Positions 30,437-43,051 of a stretch of DNA of 64,000 nucleotides are shown here, one piece after another. How positions within the stretch are numbered: position 1 is the stretch's first letter; each line of letters begins with the position of its first letter. The notes beneath the pieces are model-generated. The model was not told where the DNA came from. It did not search any database and saw only the letters and a list, made by a program, of their open reading frames with translations. Source of the stretch: Cryptomeria japonica (lineage: Eukaryota; Streptophyta; Pinopsida; Cupressales; Cupressaceae); assembly GCF_030272615.1 (NCBI RefSeq), contig NC_081410.1:113461933-113525932 (forward strand), given 5' to 3'. The translations under genes were made by a program, and so were the position numbers.

Positions 30437-31218
30437 TGTATATGGTGAAAATGGATAGCAATAAACAACAATATTGAAAGACTAAAATGGATTCAACCAC
30501 CAAACCCTAGCCTAACAATGAACAAAGATCCACCATAACATATGAAGATAACCTAAGACAATGCAAAATAACTCAAAATCACAAAGATTATACCATCACA
30601 TGTCCACTAGGGTTTTGATCTCCATTCTTCCTATCTCCATTGATCTTGTTTGATATGCTTGCTCTCAGATTTTTATGTGCACAAGAGCTCAATAAAGAAC
30701 GGAATGTGGTTGCAAGTAGAATTGTAGTGTAGCCAAGTCCTCCAAAATCAGTCATTTAGTCATTAGGGTTTGTCAATGAAGAAAGTGTCTCCTTAAATAG
30801 AAGACACAATGAGAAATGGAGGGTTAAGATTGAGAGGTGTAAAAAGAGAGGTCGGCTAGGATTAGAGGGTAGGTATAAGAAATACCAAAATAATGAAAGA
30901 GGTAGGTAGTGTAGGAAATAAGAGATGAATGACATGTGTCATGTGTAGAAAAGGATAATGAATTAATTAAATAAATAAAGATTTATTTAATTAATAGAAG
31001 AAGTAGGACAATTAAATAAATAAAATATTTATTTAATTTAGGAAAGGGATAATTTAAATAAATAAATGTATTCATTTAAATGAGAAATAAGGCTAGAAGA
31101 GGATAAATGAATTAATTAAATAAATAAAAATTTATTTAATTAATAGAAGAATTAGGCTTAGATAATTAAATAAATAAAATATTTATTTAATTAGACATGA
31201 CAATTTTGAGTGTCTACA
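30437..31218 (-). repeat. 5' LTR of the Tat element
   Basis: 782 bp, with two substitutions against 13794-14575. Contains the same five AT-rich palindromes in U3. Flanked on the right by GTTAT. Confidence 0.95.
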
Positions 31219-31508
31219 GTTATAGTTCATACAAATTATATCAAACAAATATTAATTATTTCTAAATTTTGTAGTGTTTGTGAACACCCACACTTCCAAA
31301 AAAAAAATTTCAATTTGTTCTGTGTGCATATTTGTTTACTTTGTATGCCAATGCAATTTGCAAATGTTGTTTACCTTTACCTTTATCTTTGTCCTTCATA
31401 TACATGTATGTCTCTATACCTACATGTATGTATTGATATATACTTGTTTGTATCTATATATACATGTACACATATAAACCTACACATATGTTTCGATATA
31501 TACTTGTT

Positions 31509-31515
<7 letters not shown>

Positions 31516-31559
<44 letters not shown>
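31516..31559. repeat. (TG)n microsatellite
   Basis: About 21 uninterrupted TG units, preceded by TATATA. The surrounding 31370-31800 is also rich in TATG/TATA words. Confidence 0.95.
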
Positions 31560-31561
<2 letters not shown>

Positions 31562-31706
31562 CTCCAAGCCAATGACATGGGAAGTCATGTGGGAAGTAAA
31601 TGCAATGGGTTTAATTAAATGTGTATATATATATACCTCCAAGCCAATGACATGGGAAGTCATGTGGGAAGTAAATGCAATGGGTTTAGTTAAATGTGTA
31701 TGTATA
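31560..31706. repeat. 75-bp tandem duplication next to the microsatellite
   Basis: Two copies start at 31560 and 31635 with ACCTCCAAGCCAATGACATG; they differ at one base in the body and in the tail, where one copy ends in a TA run. Slippage at the adjacent microsatellite may have created it. Confidence 0.9.
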
Positions 31707-32187
31707 TGTTGTTGTTTACATGTATATATGTATATGTGTATGTACATGCATATGTATGTATGTATGTATATACACGTGTAAGTATATATGTATGTACATA
31801 TAACATGTGCTAAAAATTAGACCATATATATTATTTTTTTTTACTCTCACATTGCTAATATACGGGTCCTATTACATTGTTTCAGTATGGAGTATAACTA
31901 TGTCAGACAATAAAATTAAACACATTGCAAATTTATTGGGTTTCACATATTTGCCAATTTGGGCACACACATAATCATTCAACATTCACTTGAATTTATC
32001 TCATTGGTGATAGTTTGTACTAGGTTTTTTACCATATATATTTTCATTTTCTCACTCTGTCTCACAGGTGATTTATTAATCTAATTACATATTTTTAGTC
32101 ATGGAAGAAAACTATTGGACATGCCATAAAATTGAAACAAGATGCAATTTTAGTAGTTGTTTGATGGCCATTTGGTAGAATTGATTA

Positions 32188-33400
32188 TGTGTTGCATTGG
32201 TGTTTTGTCATTGATGTTAGCACTAGCTGTTTGGATGCTTTACTGACACCATTCTGGTCTTGGTAGGATGAGTGGTTTCTGGTTAACTTGGATCCAGCAT
32301 GATCTGGTAGACTCCAATATAATCTGGTGATGGAATTGGCTTGTTCATGATACTTATACTCTTATTTGATCAGTTGGTTTTGGTTTGGTGATTGGATGCT
32401 ATCCTGCTTGCTTAGAGGATTGGTTTCTGGTTCTAGTGAGGGTTTCACCGGCAAAGCTTTTGATGGAGATCTTTGATGAATTTCATAACTGGTGTTGGTG
32501 CAGCTTCTGATGGAGTTTCAGGATGTTGTTGGTGATCATGTTCGAGACTTGGCATTTGGAGATCATTGTTGAAGCATGTGGACCTATACTTGGTCCCGAT
32601 TGATCTAGGTTATGAACCGACAATAATGTAACATGTGGATAGGACCTATTGATGTATTTTCAGGATGTCTTATGTGTTGATATTACTTGTTTGGTCTAAG
32701 GCTGACATGGTTTATAATTATGTAATTAGTTTATTGTCTAGTGGCCAACTTGATTGTTTATGGTTGAGGGTTTGTATAAATAAGATACAAGATCTCATTG
32801 TAGATCATCATGGTTAATGTAAGAGGTCATGGTCAAGGAATGTAATGTATGAATAATGTAATATCATCCAGGCAGAGGAGTTGGTCAATCATTGGAGATC
32901 GAATTGGGTTTGTGTAAGAGGATTTAGTCCTCCAGTATTGAGCTTAACCAGAACTGTACTCAAGCATAGGAGATGCTATCTTTTGTAGTTCAACACTTCT
33001 CTGGATTGTAGTATGGATTTATATGTAGTTAGCGAGGCTCCTTTTGTGATGAACAGTGTGCTCTAGGTTGTTGGCCTTCCTACAAGTGGAGGCCCCTTCA
33101 TTGTAATTCACATACTTACTGTAGAAGTACCCTTCATTGTAATTCACATACTTACTGTAGAAGTATTATTTGACTATGGGTGGGCTTCCCACCATGGTTT
33201 TTCCCTTTACCGAGTTTTCCATGTATAAATCTTGGAGTTATGTGGATGGCTTTTATTCTATGATTATTTTTTATGCTTAATTGGATTAACTGTTATTCCG
33301 GTATTAAATTTTTAATTGCTGAAAGTTTCTGTACTCTGTGACAACTAATTCACCCCCCCGCACCTCTCAGTTGTCTTCTGGTTATCTAAACTCTCTAACA
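32188..33400 (+). mobile_element. Probable solo LTR of a Copia element
   Basis: The segment resembles in layout the Copia LTRs at 48818-50299: TTTTGTCATTGATGT near the start, GGTTTTTCCC near the end, then AATTCACCCCCCC and CTCTCAG just before the CA end. It has no internal region. The same AT-rich family (ACATATTTTTAGTCATG) lies on both sides (about 32085 and 33470). I found no clear target duplication, so the exact ends are uncertain. It includes a 36-bp tandem duplication at 33094-33165 and one TTGTGATGAACAGTG word at 33045-33059. Confidence 0.55.
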
Positions 33401-34489
33401 TTGTCAAGTATTTGCCAATATGTATACACATATAATTATTCAAAATTCTCATATCTGATTTTCAAATGAAATTACATATTTTTAGTCATGCAAGAAAACT
33501 ATTCCACACCATAAAACTAAAACACAAAGCAATTTTAGTAGGTGAGGGTTTTTTGCCAATTTCGCCACACACACATTTTCATTCAACATTCACATGAATT
33601 TATCTCATGTCTTTGTTAGGACTTTAAAGTGGCACTTTAATTTTATTGTGCTGGCTTCTTAGTAGGGTTTTCAACCTCATATGAAGTATATGTTTTATTG
33701 TATTTAATAAAAGCATGCATGCTTTCTTTTGGCTTATATGAAGCCTATTGTTTTTAGTCAATTTCTACGTCATCTATTATGTGTACAATAGATACTGGTT
33801 AAAGGTGTTCATTTTTTGTCCAATTTGGTCCCCACACCCACTATGTGGGAAGTGGCTATCCAACCCTAACGATGCACCGATATATAAGTGATGATGTTTT
33901 AGGATAACTTCTATATTGGTGTATTGTAAGGGTGGGATTGGCATTGACCTTTCAGTCATGAAATAAACTATTTCAAACCATAAAAGGGATATAGAATGTG
34001 AATTTAATTGTGTAAACTAGATTATAATTTGATAAATAATGCAATGATACTTATGTAACTCTGTGAGGGGAGGGCCTTATACATGCACACCCTATATTGC
34101 AAGGTCCACAATATGCAATAAATGGACCTCTAGTCTAGATTAATATTGTCCATTCATAGAAAACATGATTTTTGAAGGAGTATCATGGTTGGAAAGGTTT
34201 GCCAATAATGAATTGAACAAACCATCAACATTCAAGTAACAAGACCATGAAGAACAATCATGTGTGTGTATAAGCATATGCATATGGTTATGTATATGTC
34301 AATATGTAAGTGTACCTATATATGTGTTTGTGTACACATACATATATGTGTGTATGTATTTACATACGTCTATGTATATACATATCTATATATATGAACA
34401 AGATAAATTGAAGTTTGATGATGTAAATGTTGTTGATGGCAAATGCTACTACTAGAATTCCAAAAGGTAATCACAGTGGTGCAAGGGAG
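33401..34489. other. No gene recognised
   Basis: AT-rich DNA. 33465-33605 repeats part of 31950-32160 (words ACATATTTTTAGTCATG and CATTCAACATTCAC). 34262-34400 is a degenerate TATG/TGTA microsatellite. Confidence 0.5.
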
Positions 34490-34827
34490 ATTGGTCTTGG
34501 GTGTGAGCATATTGTGGAAGATGAACCAAGTTGCAATGACTAAAACGGAACACGTTTGGACCCTAATGTATCCAAGACTCTAGAAAAGGTAGCAACAAAA
34601 GGAAAGAATGTTATATTTTTAGGATAAAAGGTAGGAAAATTGAATGCAAAATAGTTCGAGCTTTGTGCGATGTAATGTGGACGTAAGGGGAAGGGATACA
34701 CATCAAATGTGGGGAGGTGGCAGAATGTATGGAAACTGCGGGAGTTAAATGCAAGCATGTTGAGCATTTAGGGTGGCAAGGTGGAGGTCTACCACATGGC
34801 CACACTTTCCACTTCACAACTTGCACC
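34490..34827 (-). repeat. Right arm of the 340-bp inverted repeat
   Basis: Reverse complement of 12643-12986 at roughly 80% by eye. See that entry. Similarity ends near 34490 and 34827. Confidence 0.7.
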
Positions 34828-37707
34828 TTTCACGTATTGGTTCATGTCTATCCCTACCATGTATTTGCATGGGTTTGGAGGGGATTAGTTACATAAAAAA
34901 CTTCTTAACTTGTAGACACCATGTACATCATTAAGACATATGTAGAACATAGCATAATAATATTTAAAATCAACTTTAGTAACATGTATATCTGTAAAGT
35001 ATTGGTCTTCAAAAATATTTGGTAAATTGTATATGTGCAATGAATCAAAAACATATAATTCAATTTGTGAACATATAAAAGTAAAACTAATCAAAAACTT
35101 GATTGTATGTTGGATCAATCTCTATATTAGACAAAGTAGGTGGGATGGGTATTAGCATGTTATCGTGGTTGGTTAGTTAATGTACCATGGAGGGGGATGT
35201 TCTCAGTCCGTACTAGTGCTTCTGGACTATGACTACATTGACTTGGACATGGGCTAGAAAATTGAGTGCATACAACATGTGAGGGGACCTCTAGACTGCT
35301 ACTAACTTAACTTAGAAATTGATAGTAGATAATGGGGGATGTTGAAGAGTTTGAGTAGTTCAACATGATTGGATAGTTGGGGATGTTTACATGCATAAGA
35401 TCCCCTAGTATTGGATGACTTTCAAGCATGGGATTGCTAGGACATGTCAATCACCTTTTTCTTGCCAACTCTCTTTATGCATCCTCAATAGCTTTCTGTT
35501 GTCTCTCATGTTCCTTAAGTACCTTTTGTTTCCCTTTCTTGGCCTCTTTATTATTCTTCTTCTATTCTTTGAGCTTCTCTTTTTCTTTACATTTAATTTC
35601 TTTATCAATCTTGGCCTCCTCCTTATGTTCCATTGACACCAACTATGTTGTCTTTCTTTCCTCAATCTATTGTTTCTTTGAGGTTTTGATCTCCTCAATT
35701 TCCTTTTTCCTATTCTCTCCATTAACATTTTCATGTATTCATCAGTTGTTAAGAGCTGCAATTGTTGGCTGAGGTGAATTCCATTATCACCCTCTTTGGT
35801 TGGTTTTGTAGTGATAGTGTGCACATGCAATGTTGGGAGTGTTCAATTTTTTTCCCTTATTTGTGTTTTTTGCTTCCTAAATGGCTTTGGAAGGTAGGGT
35901 TTTTTATTGGTTATAAGCCTACTAGTTATATTTCTCCAAAACCATTGGCTTCGTTATATTTTTCAATTGACTGGTGATGGCAGGTTTGTTGGTCTTATGT
36001 TTTCATGCAAGGGGTCTAATATAGTGCAATTACCAGCCCCTTATTTCATGCCTAGTGGGTCTAGCTGGTCACGTCAAATAAAAATTCTCTAGGCTTTGTG
36101 TTGTCTACAACTAAAAATACCTGTCTATATGCCCTAGTGTGCGCCCCGACCATGCCACCCTTACCCTTTATAAGTTTCCACATGCAAAATAATCCCACTT
36201 AAGTGAGGGCCCCAATGTCTAGCTGCATTGGATGACAAGATCTTGTTTCAAGCGTCGAGGTATCTAATCTCACGAGGGTTACAAATCATATTTTCTACAC
36301 ATTTGGGATACTGGGGAGTGTTATATCTATAGAAAGGAATTACCCTGCACAACCTTCACACTTGAAAATTTTCCCATGTGGGCTAAGGGATTGCTTTGCA
36401 TGAAGAAAGTAGAATGATAAAGGTACCTTGCGGGATAGCCGAAACTAAGGAATTTTGTTGATAGGTTCACCCCACAGAAGTTACAAGTTGCATGTTGGAG
36501 TGCTATGAGATAAGTAACCCAAGAGGATTAAGAGGTCCCCACTATCTCGCGAGACCATTGAATATTTCTTTATTTGAGTGAAAGGGAAGATGCAAGAACT
36601 TCGTGTGGGGTAGCAGGAAGAGTGAAGTATCGGTGAAGTTCTTACCCTTTAAGGATGAAGAAGATTAGCTAAGATTCATGCAAGGAGAAATATGCTTGAT
36701 AAACCTGTTCTTCCTACCACCCTGCAGTGATATAACTATAACTCAAGGAAAGAGAATTCCATGTAACAAAAGCTGAAAGGTGATGCCCATGCAAGTTGGT
36801 GGGAACAATGATGACCAAAATAAATTCTTACCCCATAGGGTTCCGATACAGAAAAAGAAGATCGCACAGGGAGAAAGGGGGTAAGGAGTTTAGTACTCCT
36901 CACCACCCCACATCTAACAATAAATGAAGGATCCAAAGGAAAGAAAGGATGAAGTGTGCAAAGCTAGAGAGACCTGTGTGGGATAGCGAGAACTCTTGAA
37001 ATATGAACAAATGCTTACCCTGTAGGGATAACATAAGCATGGAGATGCAGGGTAAAAAGAAGGAAGAGATATAGTAGTCCCCGCTACCCTGTAGAGACAT
37101 AAGTAAAAAAAACAGATAGAAGATCAATCCTTTCAGCGAGGAAAGGCGATACCCCGTGGGGCAGCGGGATGTATTAAGATGCATAAAGGGACCTTCCCTG
37201 CATGATGATGAGTGAAACCTGGAAGGTGATGCGAGGTAATGAAGGGTGAGAATAACAAGTCTTCCCACTATCCTGAAAGGGAAAAATGTAAAGGATGATG
37301 ATATTATCAAAATCAAAAGAAATTGAGAGTCCCTTACTAGACGCCATGTCAGCAAACAGAGGTCATCAAAGGGCGATCTTAACTGTTCAAATTTTTATCA
37401 ATGGCTGAATTTGAATTTTAAAGATACCAAATTGATACACCATGCATGTAGGAATTAATGGTGACCAACCTATGTGCCATAAAGGTGAAATTTGAGGGCA
37501 TTCTCATGCACCGTGCATTCAAAGAGTGACCAAAGTGATTTAAGAGCGAGTTAAGAGAAAAACAAAGCATCCAAAGTGACTGAATTGTGCCTCTAAAAGC
37601 TAGTAAGTCATTTCTAAACCACTAATTTACATTTTGTAGGGATTTTTTAGTTGTTTGGGTAGAGTTTTAATAGGAAAGATTGTGTTTCTTTCTCTGGTTG
37701 TGGGAGG
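34828..37707. other. No gene recognised; GGG/CCC hairpin-like words at 36430-37290
   Basis: 35447-35830 (minus) reads a Lys/Arg-rich low-complexity frame without family resemblance. From 36430 to 37290 there are scattered words of the type ACCCYRTRGGG, e.g. TACCCCATAGGG (36830), TACCCTGTAGGG (37017), ATACCCCGTGGGG (37150), and of GGGATAGCGAGAAC. They lie in an otherwise AT-rich stretch of unknown nature. Confidence 0.45.
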
Positions 37708-37712
37708 GTTTT

Positions 37713-38583
37713 TGTAAGGAAGTTAAGTAGAAAAATAATTTCGTACTCTAACCTTGAGAGGAGGGTAATGCAAAAGCTTTTACAGATCGTCACAACAATT
37801 ACAAAAAATAGAAATAGATATAATAACATTCAAGCCATAACATAGTGATTTACGTGGGGAAAACCCTTTTAGGAGAAAAAACCCCACACTCCAAAAGTCA
37901 CCCAGTATATTATTGAGCAATCAAAATAGATTACAATATAATTGTAGAGAAATCCCTTCATAGGAGTAACACTAATCAGATATTCATAGGTAACTCAATA
38001 GCCATAAGACTCTTACACACAAACTCTATCTCACGCACCTCATATATAGGAGATACAATACAAGAAATCATCAAACGGTATTACAAAACCATGAGCTAAA
38101 ACCACCCAATAAGGTGTAGCTGACCTTATCTCCCTTCTAGATTCTCTATGACACATTCCTCCCTTTTTACAACTCATTTATGTATCCGATGTATTTTATA
38201 TTTCCTATTTCAAGAGTACAAACTTTTGGAGGCCATAACTTGAGAACCGTGCATCCTATTGATGAGTTGTTTGAACCATTGGAAAGCTCGTGAAGTGCTC
38301 TTTTGCCTCATAAACTGATATGCCATACATGCCCACTTTTTAGGGCATTTTGGGGCCTTTAAAGTCCTCAAAATCAAATTTAAACCTTTCATTGGACCCC
38401 TCCAAAACAAAAAATTAATATCTTCAAAACTAGTTGTGATCTTGCAATGTAACACTGTTAGAATGTTTATCTAGCCAACCAGAAGCTTCGAGGATAATTT
38501 TGCACCATTTTGTGCTAAAATGAAAACTTACTATAAAAAGTAACCTCATGTAAATGCAAGGTTGAGACACCATTTTCCCATCA
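37713..38583 (-). repeat. 3' LTR of the decayed Copia element
   Basis: 871 bp; on the element strand starts TGATGGGAAAATGG after GGTGGGAGAT, a likely polypurine tract. Partner is 42096-42934. Confidence 0.85.
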
Positions 38584-38892
38584 AATCTCCCACCTGTCGA
38601 ACAACTTGCAAGAGCAAAGGGAGTGTCAACACAATGAATCAATTGCTAGGGGCCATGAGGCCCATAGACCCTGAGCACCATCTAAACTTCTCTATTCTCA
38701 CAACCTTATTTAAATAATCTGTAACATTCATCAAATATTTTACCTTAACCAACTTCACCTTGCCATATTCAACCATATCTCTGACAAAATGATATTGAAC
38801 ATCAATGTTCTTGGTTTGGGCATGAAATGTCAGGTTCTTAGCTAGGTAGATCGCACTCTAACTATCACAATAAATTGTCACAGCTCCTTGTT

Positions 38893-40262
38893 TTATTCCA
38901 ATATTTGAACATAGTCTCTTAAGATAAATGGTCTCTTTACAGGCATGAGTAGCTTCCATATACTCTTCTTTAGCAATGGACAAAGCAACACAACCTGTCG
39001 GTTACTCATCGAACTAATTTCACAACCAAATAAAGTAAACACAGAAGCATTGGTGGATATTCTACTATCAATGTAACCTGCATAGTCTGAATCCACACAA
39101 CTATGAATGTCAAGGGAAATCATGTCTCCAACTGAATTACCATGATAACACAAAGAATACTCTGAGGTACCCTTCAAATATATTAAGACTTTTTTGACTG
39201 CATCCGAATGAACTCTACCAGGATTAGACAGATATCTGGACAAAACTCCCACTACTTGGGCAATGTCTGGTCTAGTACAGACCATAGCATACATCCACCT
39301 TCCAACTGCACTTTGGTAAGTCACTCTGGTCATGTCTTCCATCTCCGATGGGGATGTAGGACAATCTACAATAGATAATTTCATCCCAACTGTAAAGGGA
39401 ACACACAATGGTCTACAATCTTGCATGTTGAACCTCTGTAATATTGAATTTAAATACTTACTCTGGCCTAGGCATATCTTTTTGGTCACTCTATCTCTTT
39501 TAATTTCCATCCCAAGAATGTGTTTAGCTGCACAGAGATCTTTCATTTCAAATTTAGCAGCAAGTTGAGACTTAAGTTCTGAAATCATACCTTTCCCTTT
39601 ACCAATGAATAACATATCATCAGCATACAATGCAATGTACACGAAATTATCAGCATCATATTTATAATAAACACAAAGCTCTAATTTAGAACTCTCAAAT
39701 CCCAAACTCAATACATATGTATCAAAATTTTGGTACCACATCCTAGGACTCTATTTGAGTCCATACAAAGATTTCTTTAATTTAGAGACCAGATTACTTT
39801 TACCTTTCACCACATAGTGCTCTAGCTGTGTCATATAAAATCCTCCTCCAAATCACCATGAAGGAAAGCAATTTTCATATCCATTTCCTCAACCTCTAAA
39901 TCATAAGCAGCAACAGTAGAAAGAAAAAATCTAATGGATGTCATTTTTGCAACAAGAGAAAATATCTAACCATAATCAACACCCTCAACCTGAGAGTAGA
40001 CTTTTTCAACCAATCTTGCCTTATAATTCTCAATGCTTCCATTTAAACCAATATTTTTCTTGAACATCCATTTGGAGCCAACAGGATTCCTTCCTTCAGG
40101 AAATGGTACAAGATCCCATGTATCATTCTTTTTCAAATCGATCATTTCCTCTTCCATAGCTATCTCCCAGGATTCCTTCTGCAATTCCATTCTATTGTGG
40201 AGAATATGAAGTTGTCTTTTGTCTATTAATGCCATAGTCTTTACAAAATCTATCAAAATCAT
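38893..40262 (-). pseudogene. Copia reverse transcriptase/RNase H remnant
   Basis: Two main pieces. 39966-40262 has the start of a Copia reverse transcriptase (WEIAMEEEM, NDTWDLVPFPEG, GSKWMFK). 38893-39741 has ALYADDMLFIG with the YADD catalytic box, RPLCVPFTVGMKLS, the GRWMYAMVCTRPDIA block and the start of RNase H (SDYAGYIDSR). Between them 39742-39965 is interrupted by stops and shifts. Both pieces lie on the same strand as the LTR direction. It cannot yield a functional enzyme. Confidence 0.85.
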
Positions 40263-40445
40263 CAGACTAAAACTCAGTCCTCAAACATTTAATTTTTTTT
40301 CCAGTTTGCGACTCAACCATTGCTTTAAATTATTTAAATTGATTGAAAACTTCATATTTACTCTTTAGAAAATATACCCATGTCCTTCTACTAAAATCAT
40401 CAATAAATGAAACATAATATGTGGATTTTCCAATCGAAGGAACAT

Positions 40446-41990
40446 CTATAGGACCAAACACATCAGAATGAATAAGATCCAAAACACCCCAAGTCTTATG
40501 AGAACTTGAGTAAAACTGAACACGGTTTTGTTTTCCATAAATACAATGCTCACAGAAATCAAAGTCAATATTACAATCATTGAAAACTTCAACAATGTAA
40601 ATTTATTTTTCAAGGTCCCAAGACCCTTTTCTCCAATGTGGCCAATCCTCTGGTGCCATAACATAGTCTTCTCTATAGGTAACTTTTTTTCAGAAGAAAG
40701 ATCACCCTTAGTTACCCAAAAGCCATTTCCATTTTCTAAAGGTAAAACCCTCAAATCTTCCATAGATTTACTTTCTACATAAGTGCTATTACACTCAATA
40801 GTGCGTGCGTCTAGCTTATACAATGTGTTGAGCCTAACACCTCTAGCAATTACCACAACACCCGTAATCATCTTACATCCTGATTCATAAAAAACTAACT
40901 ACACACCTGCATCTATCAGTCTTCTCACAGATAAAAAAAATTGTTTTAAACCAGGGATATGCAACACACCATTAATCCTTTTTATTCTACCATCAAAAAA
41001 CCTGATTCTAACTTTACCTCGACCAATAATGTCTAAATGTGAGTCATCACCCAAGTACACCTTACCTCCATTAAATTATTTGTATTCAGAAAAACAATCT
41101 CTATTGGTAGTCATATGAAAAGATGCACCTCATTCAATTAATCAAACATCATTACCTGCATGGGTCACCAAAGCTACAATGAATGCATCACCATCTTCCT
41201 TCTCGGACTTAGAATCATAATCAATCTTCTTCTTTTTCTTCTTTTTTTCTTTGCAGTCCTTACAAATGTGACCTAGTTTATCATAATTCTAGCAAATGAC
41301 TTTGGACTTTCCAGGATATTTCGATCTCCCTCCCAATTTGGACTTATCACACTTCTCATTCTTCTTGCCTTTCTCCTTAGGTCTTCCACGAACAATTAGG
41401 GCTTCCTTTGAACTATGGGATACCTTCCTTCGTATCTCTTCACCAAGTACGGAACCCACCACATCTTCACACTTCAAAACAACAAAAGTACTACCGATAG
41501 CCATAACAAGAGAATCCCATGAATTAGGCAAAGAACAAAGCAAGATCTACCATTTCTCCTCTTCGTTCATCTTAACACTGACAAAAACTAATTGAGCCAC
41601 CAATGTATTTAATGCTTCCAGGTGGTCTACAACTTGTCCACCCTCTTCCATCTTCAATGAATAATATGATTTAATAAATATTTCGCTTGATACATTTCAC
41701 CAAGCTTATTCCATAGCTTCTTTGTAGTGTTTTCTTTGTGGACATTTATCAGATAGAGTCTACGAAGCACAGTCTAATTAGATCTTTGTCTTTTTGGTCC
41801 ATAACATCATACTGAGCCACTGGAGTAGGATTTGAGGGCCTTTGGATATTTGCATCAACAACATCCCATAGATATCAATCTATTAGCAGATCTTCCATCT
41901 TCAGCTTCCACATCTCAAAATTTATTCCATTAAATTTCTCCACCTCTATTTTCCTTGACGAACTTGCCATCTGAAAATTCCTACAAAAAG
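40446..41990 (-). pseudogene. Copia gag, protease and pre-integrase remnant
   Basis: 41289-41543 carries a gag fragment (MLCSLPNSWDSLVMAI) with the downstream zinc-knuckle area broken by stops (CKDCKEK visible near 41250). 40446-40871 carries the pre-integrase pattern TMLWHQRIGHIGEKGL and then runs into a shift; the integrase core is hardly recognisable. Order and strand agree with the Copia element. Codons are heavily disturbed, consistent with age. Confidence 0.75.
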
Positions 41991-42095
41991 ATCAAAAAGT
42001 GTCTTTTGCATTGACTCCCATTGAAATCTAGATTAGTTGAAAAAAACCCAGCAACCCACAATTGAAACCAAAGGTGATAAATCTCTAAGACCACT

Positions 42096-42934
42096 TGTAA
42101 GGAAGTTAAGTAGTGAAACAACTTCCTACACTAACCTTGAGAGGAGGATAATGCAAAAACTTTTATAGATCATCACAACAGTTATTGAAAATAAAAATAG
42201 ATATAATAACATTCAAACCATAACACAATGATTTACATGGGGAAAACCCTTTCGGGAGAAAAAAATACCACACTCTAAAAGCCGCCCAATATATTATTCA
42301 TCAATCTAAACAGATTACAATATACTTGCATAGAAATCTCTTAAGAGGAGTATTACTAATTAGAGATTCAGAGGTAACTCAATAGCCATAAGACTCTTAC
42401 ACACAACCTCTATCTCACACACCTCATATATAGGAGATACAATACAAGAAACCATCAAACGGTATTATAAAACCATCGGCTAAAACCACCCAATAAGGTG
42501 TAGCCAACCTTATCTCCCTTCTAGATGCCCTATGACATGTTCCTCGCTTTTTATAGCTCATTTATGTGTCTGATGTATTTTATATTTCCTATTTTAGGAG
42601 TACAAACTTTCGAAGGCCATAACTTTAGAAGTGTGCATCCTATTGACAAATTGTTTGAAGCACCAGAAATCTCATGAAGTGCTCTATTGCCTCGTAAACT
42701 TATAGTGTTTTAAGTCCTCAAAATCAAATTTAAACCTTTCATTTTATCCCTCCAAAATGGAAAATTTAATATCTTTACAACTAGCTGTGATCTTGCGACA
42801 TAACTTTACCGAAATGCTTATCTAGACAGCCAAATGCTTCAGGGAGAATTTTGCACCATTTCGTGCTCAAATAAAAATGTACTATAAATAGTAATGTCAT
42901 GTAAATGGAAGGTTGAGAAACCATTTTCCCAATA
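42096..42934 (-). repeat. 5' LTR of the decayed Copia element
   Basis: 839 bp; ends CAATA where CAACA would be expected. Followed by GTTTT. Lacks about 30 bp present in the other LTR near 38310-38345. Confidence 0.85.
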
Positions 42935-43051
42935 GTTTTGTTTGTCGAGATTGCATCTTTTTCTCTGTTTGAAATCATTGCAATGCCATCTGCTGATAAT
43001 ACCCCCTCCTAATCCACTGCAAAGACCTTTGAAGCAGCAATAGGCTCCTCC

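Larger units (their letters stand above)
13794..31218 (-). mobile_element. Complete Tat-lineage Ty3/Gypsy retrotransposon, 17.4 kb, with antisense PMD gene
   Basis: Two 782-bp LTRs (13794-14575, 30437-31218) flank the element and differ at two sites only (14108/30751 and 14210/30853). The 5-bp GTTAT is duplicated outside both ends. Coding runs right to left: leader, gag, zinc knuckle, protease, G-patch-like segment, reverse transcriptase, RNase H, a second RNase H, integrase. The second RNase H and an extra antisense gene near the 3' LTR are marks of the Tat/Ogre branch. The primer site lies at 30416-30433 and the polypurine tract at 14576-14589. The polyprotein is broken by a frameshift, three stops and a TIR insertion, although the LTRs indicate very recent insertion, so it was probably mobilised in trans. 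Confidence 0.95.
37713..42934 (-). mobile_element. Decayed Ty1/Copia retrotransposon
   Basis: LTRs 37713-38583 and 42096-42934 start TGTAAGGAAG on the plus strand and differ by many substitutions and a deletion. GTTTT flanks both ends (37708-37712 and 42935-42939). Beside the right LTR the minus strand reads TGGTCTTAGAG, a decayed version of TGGTATCAGAG, the initiator-Met primer site, so transcription ran right to left. Inside, gag, pre-integrase, reverse transcriptase and RNase H fragments appear in Copia order, broken by stops and shifts. Confidence 0.9.

Noticed and set aside
31464-31781. Frames rich in Cys-Val and Thr-His through the TG repeat
   Set aside because: They arise from the microsatellite and its neighbouring tandem duplication.
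35447-35830. 127-codon Lys/Arg-rich minus-strand frame
   Set aside because: Low complexity, AT-rich codons and no family pattern; the opposite strand is equally open.
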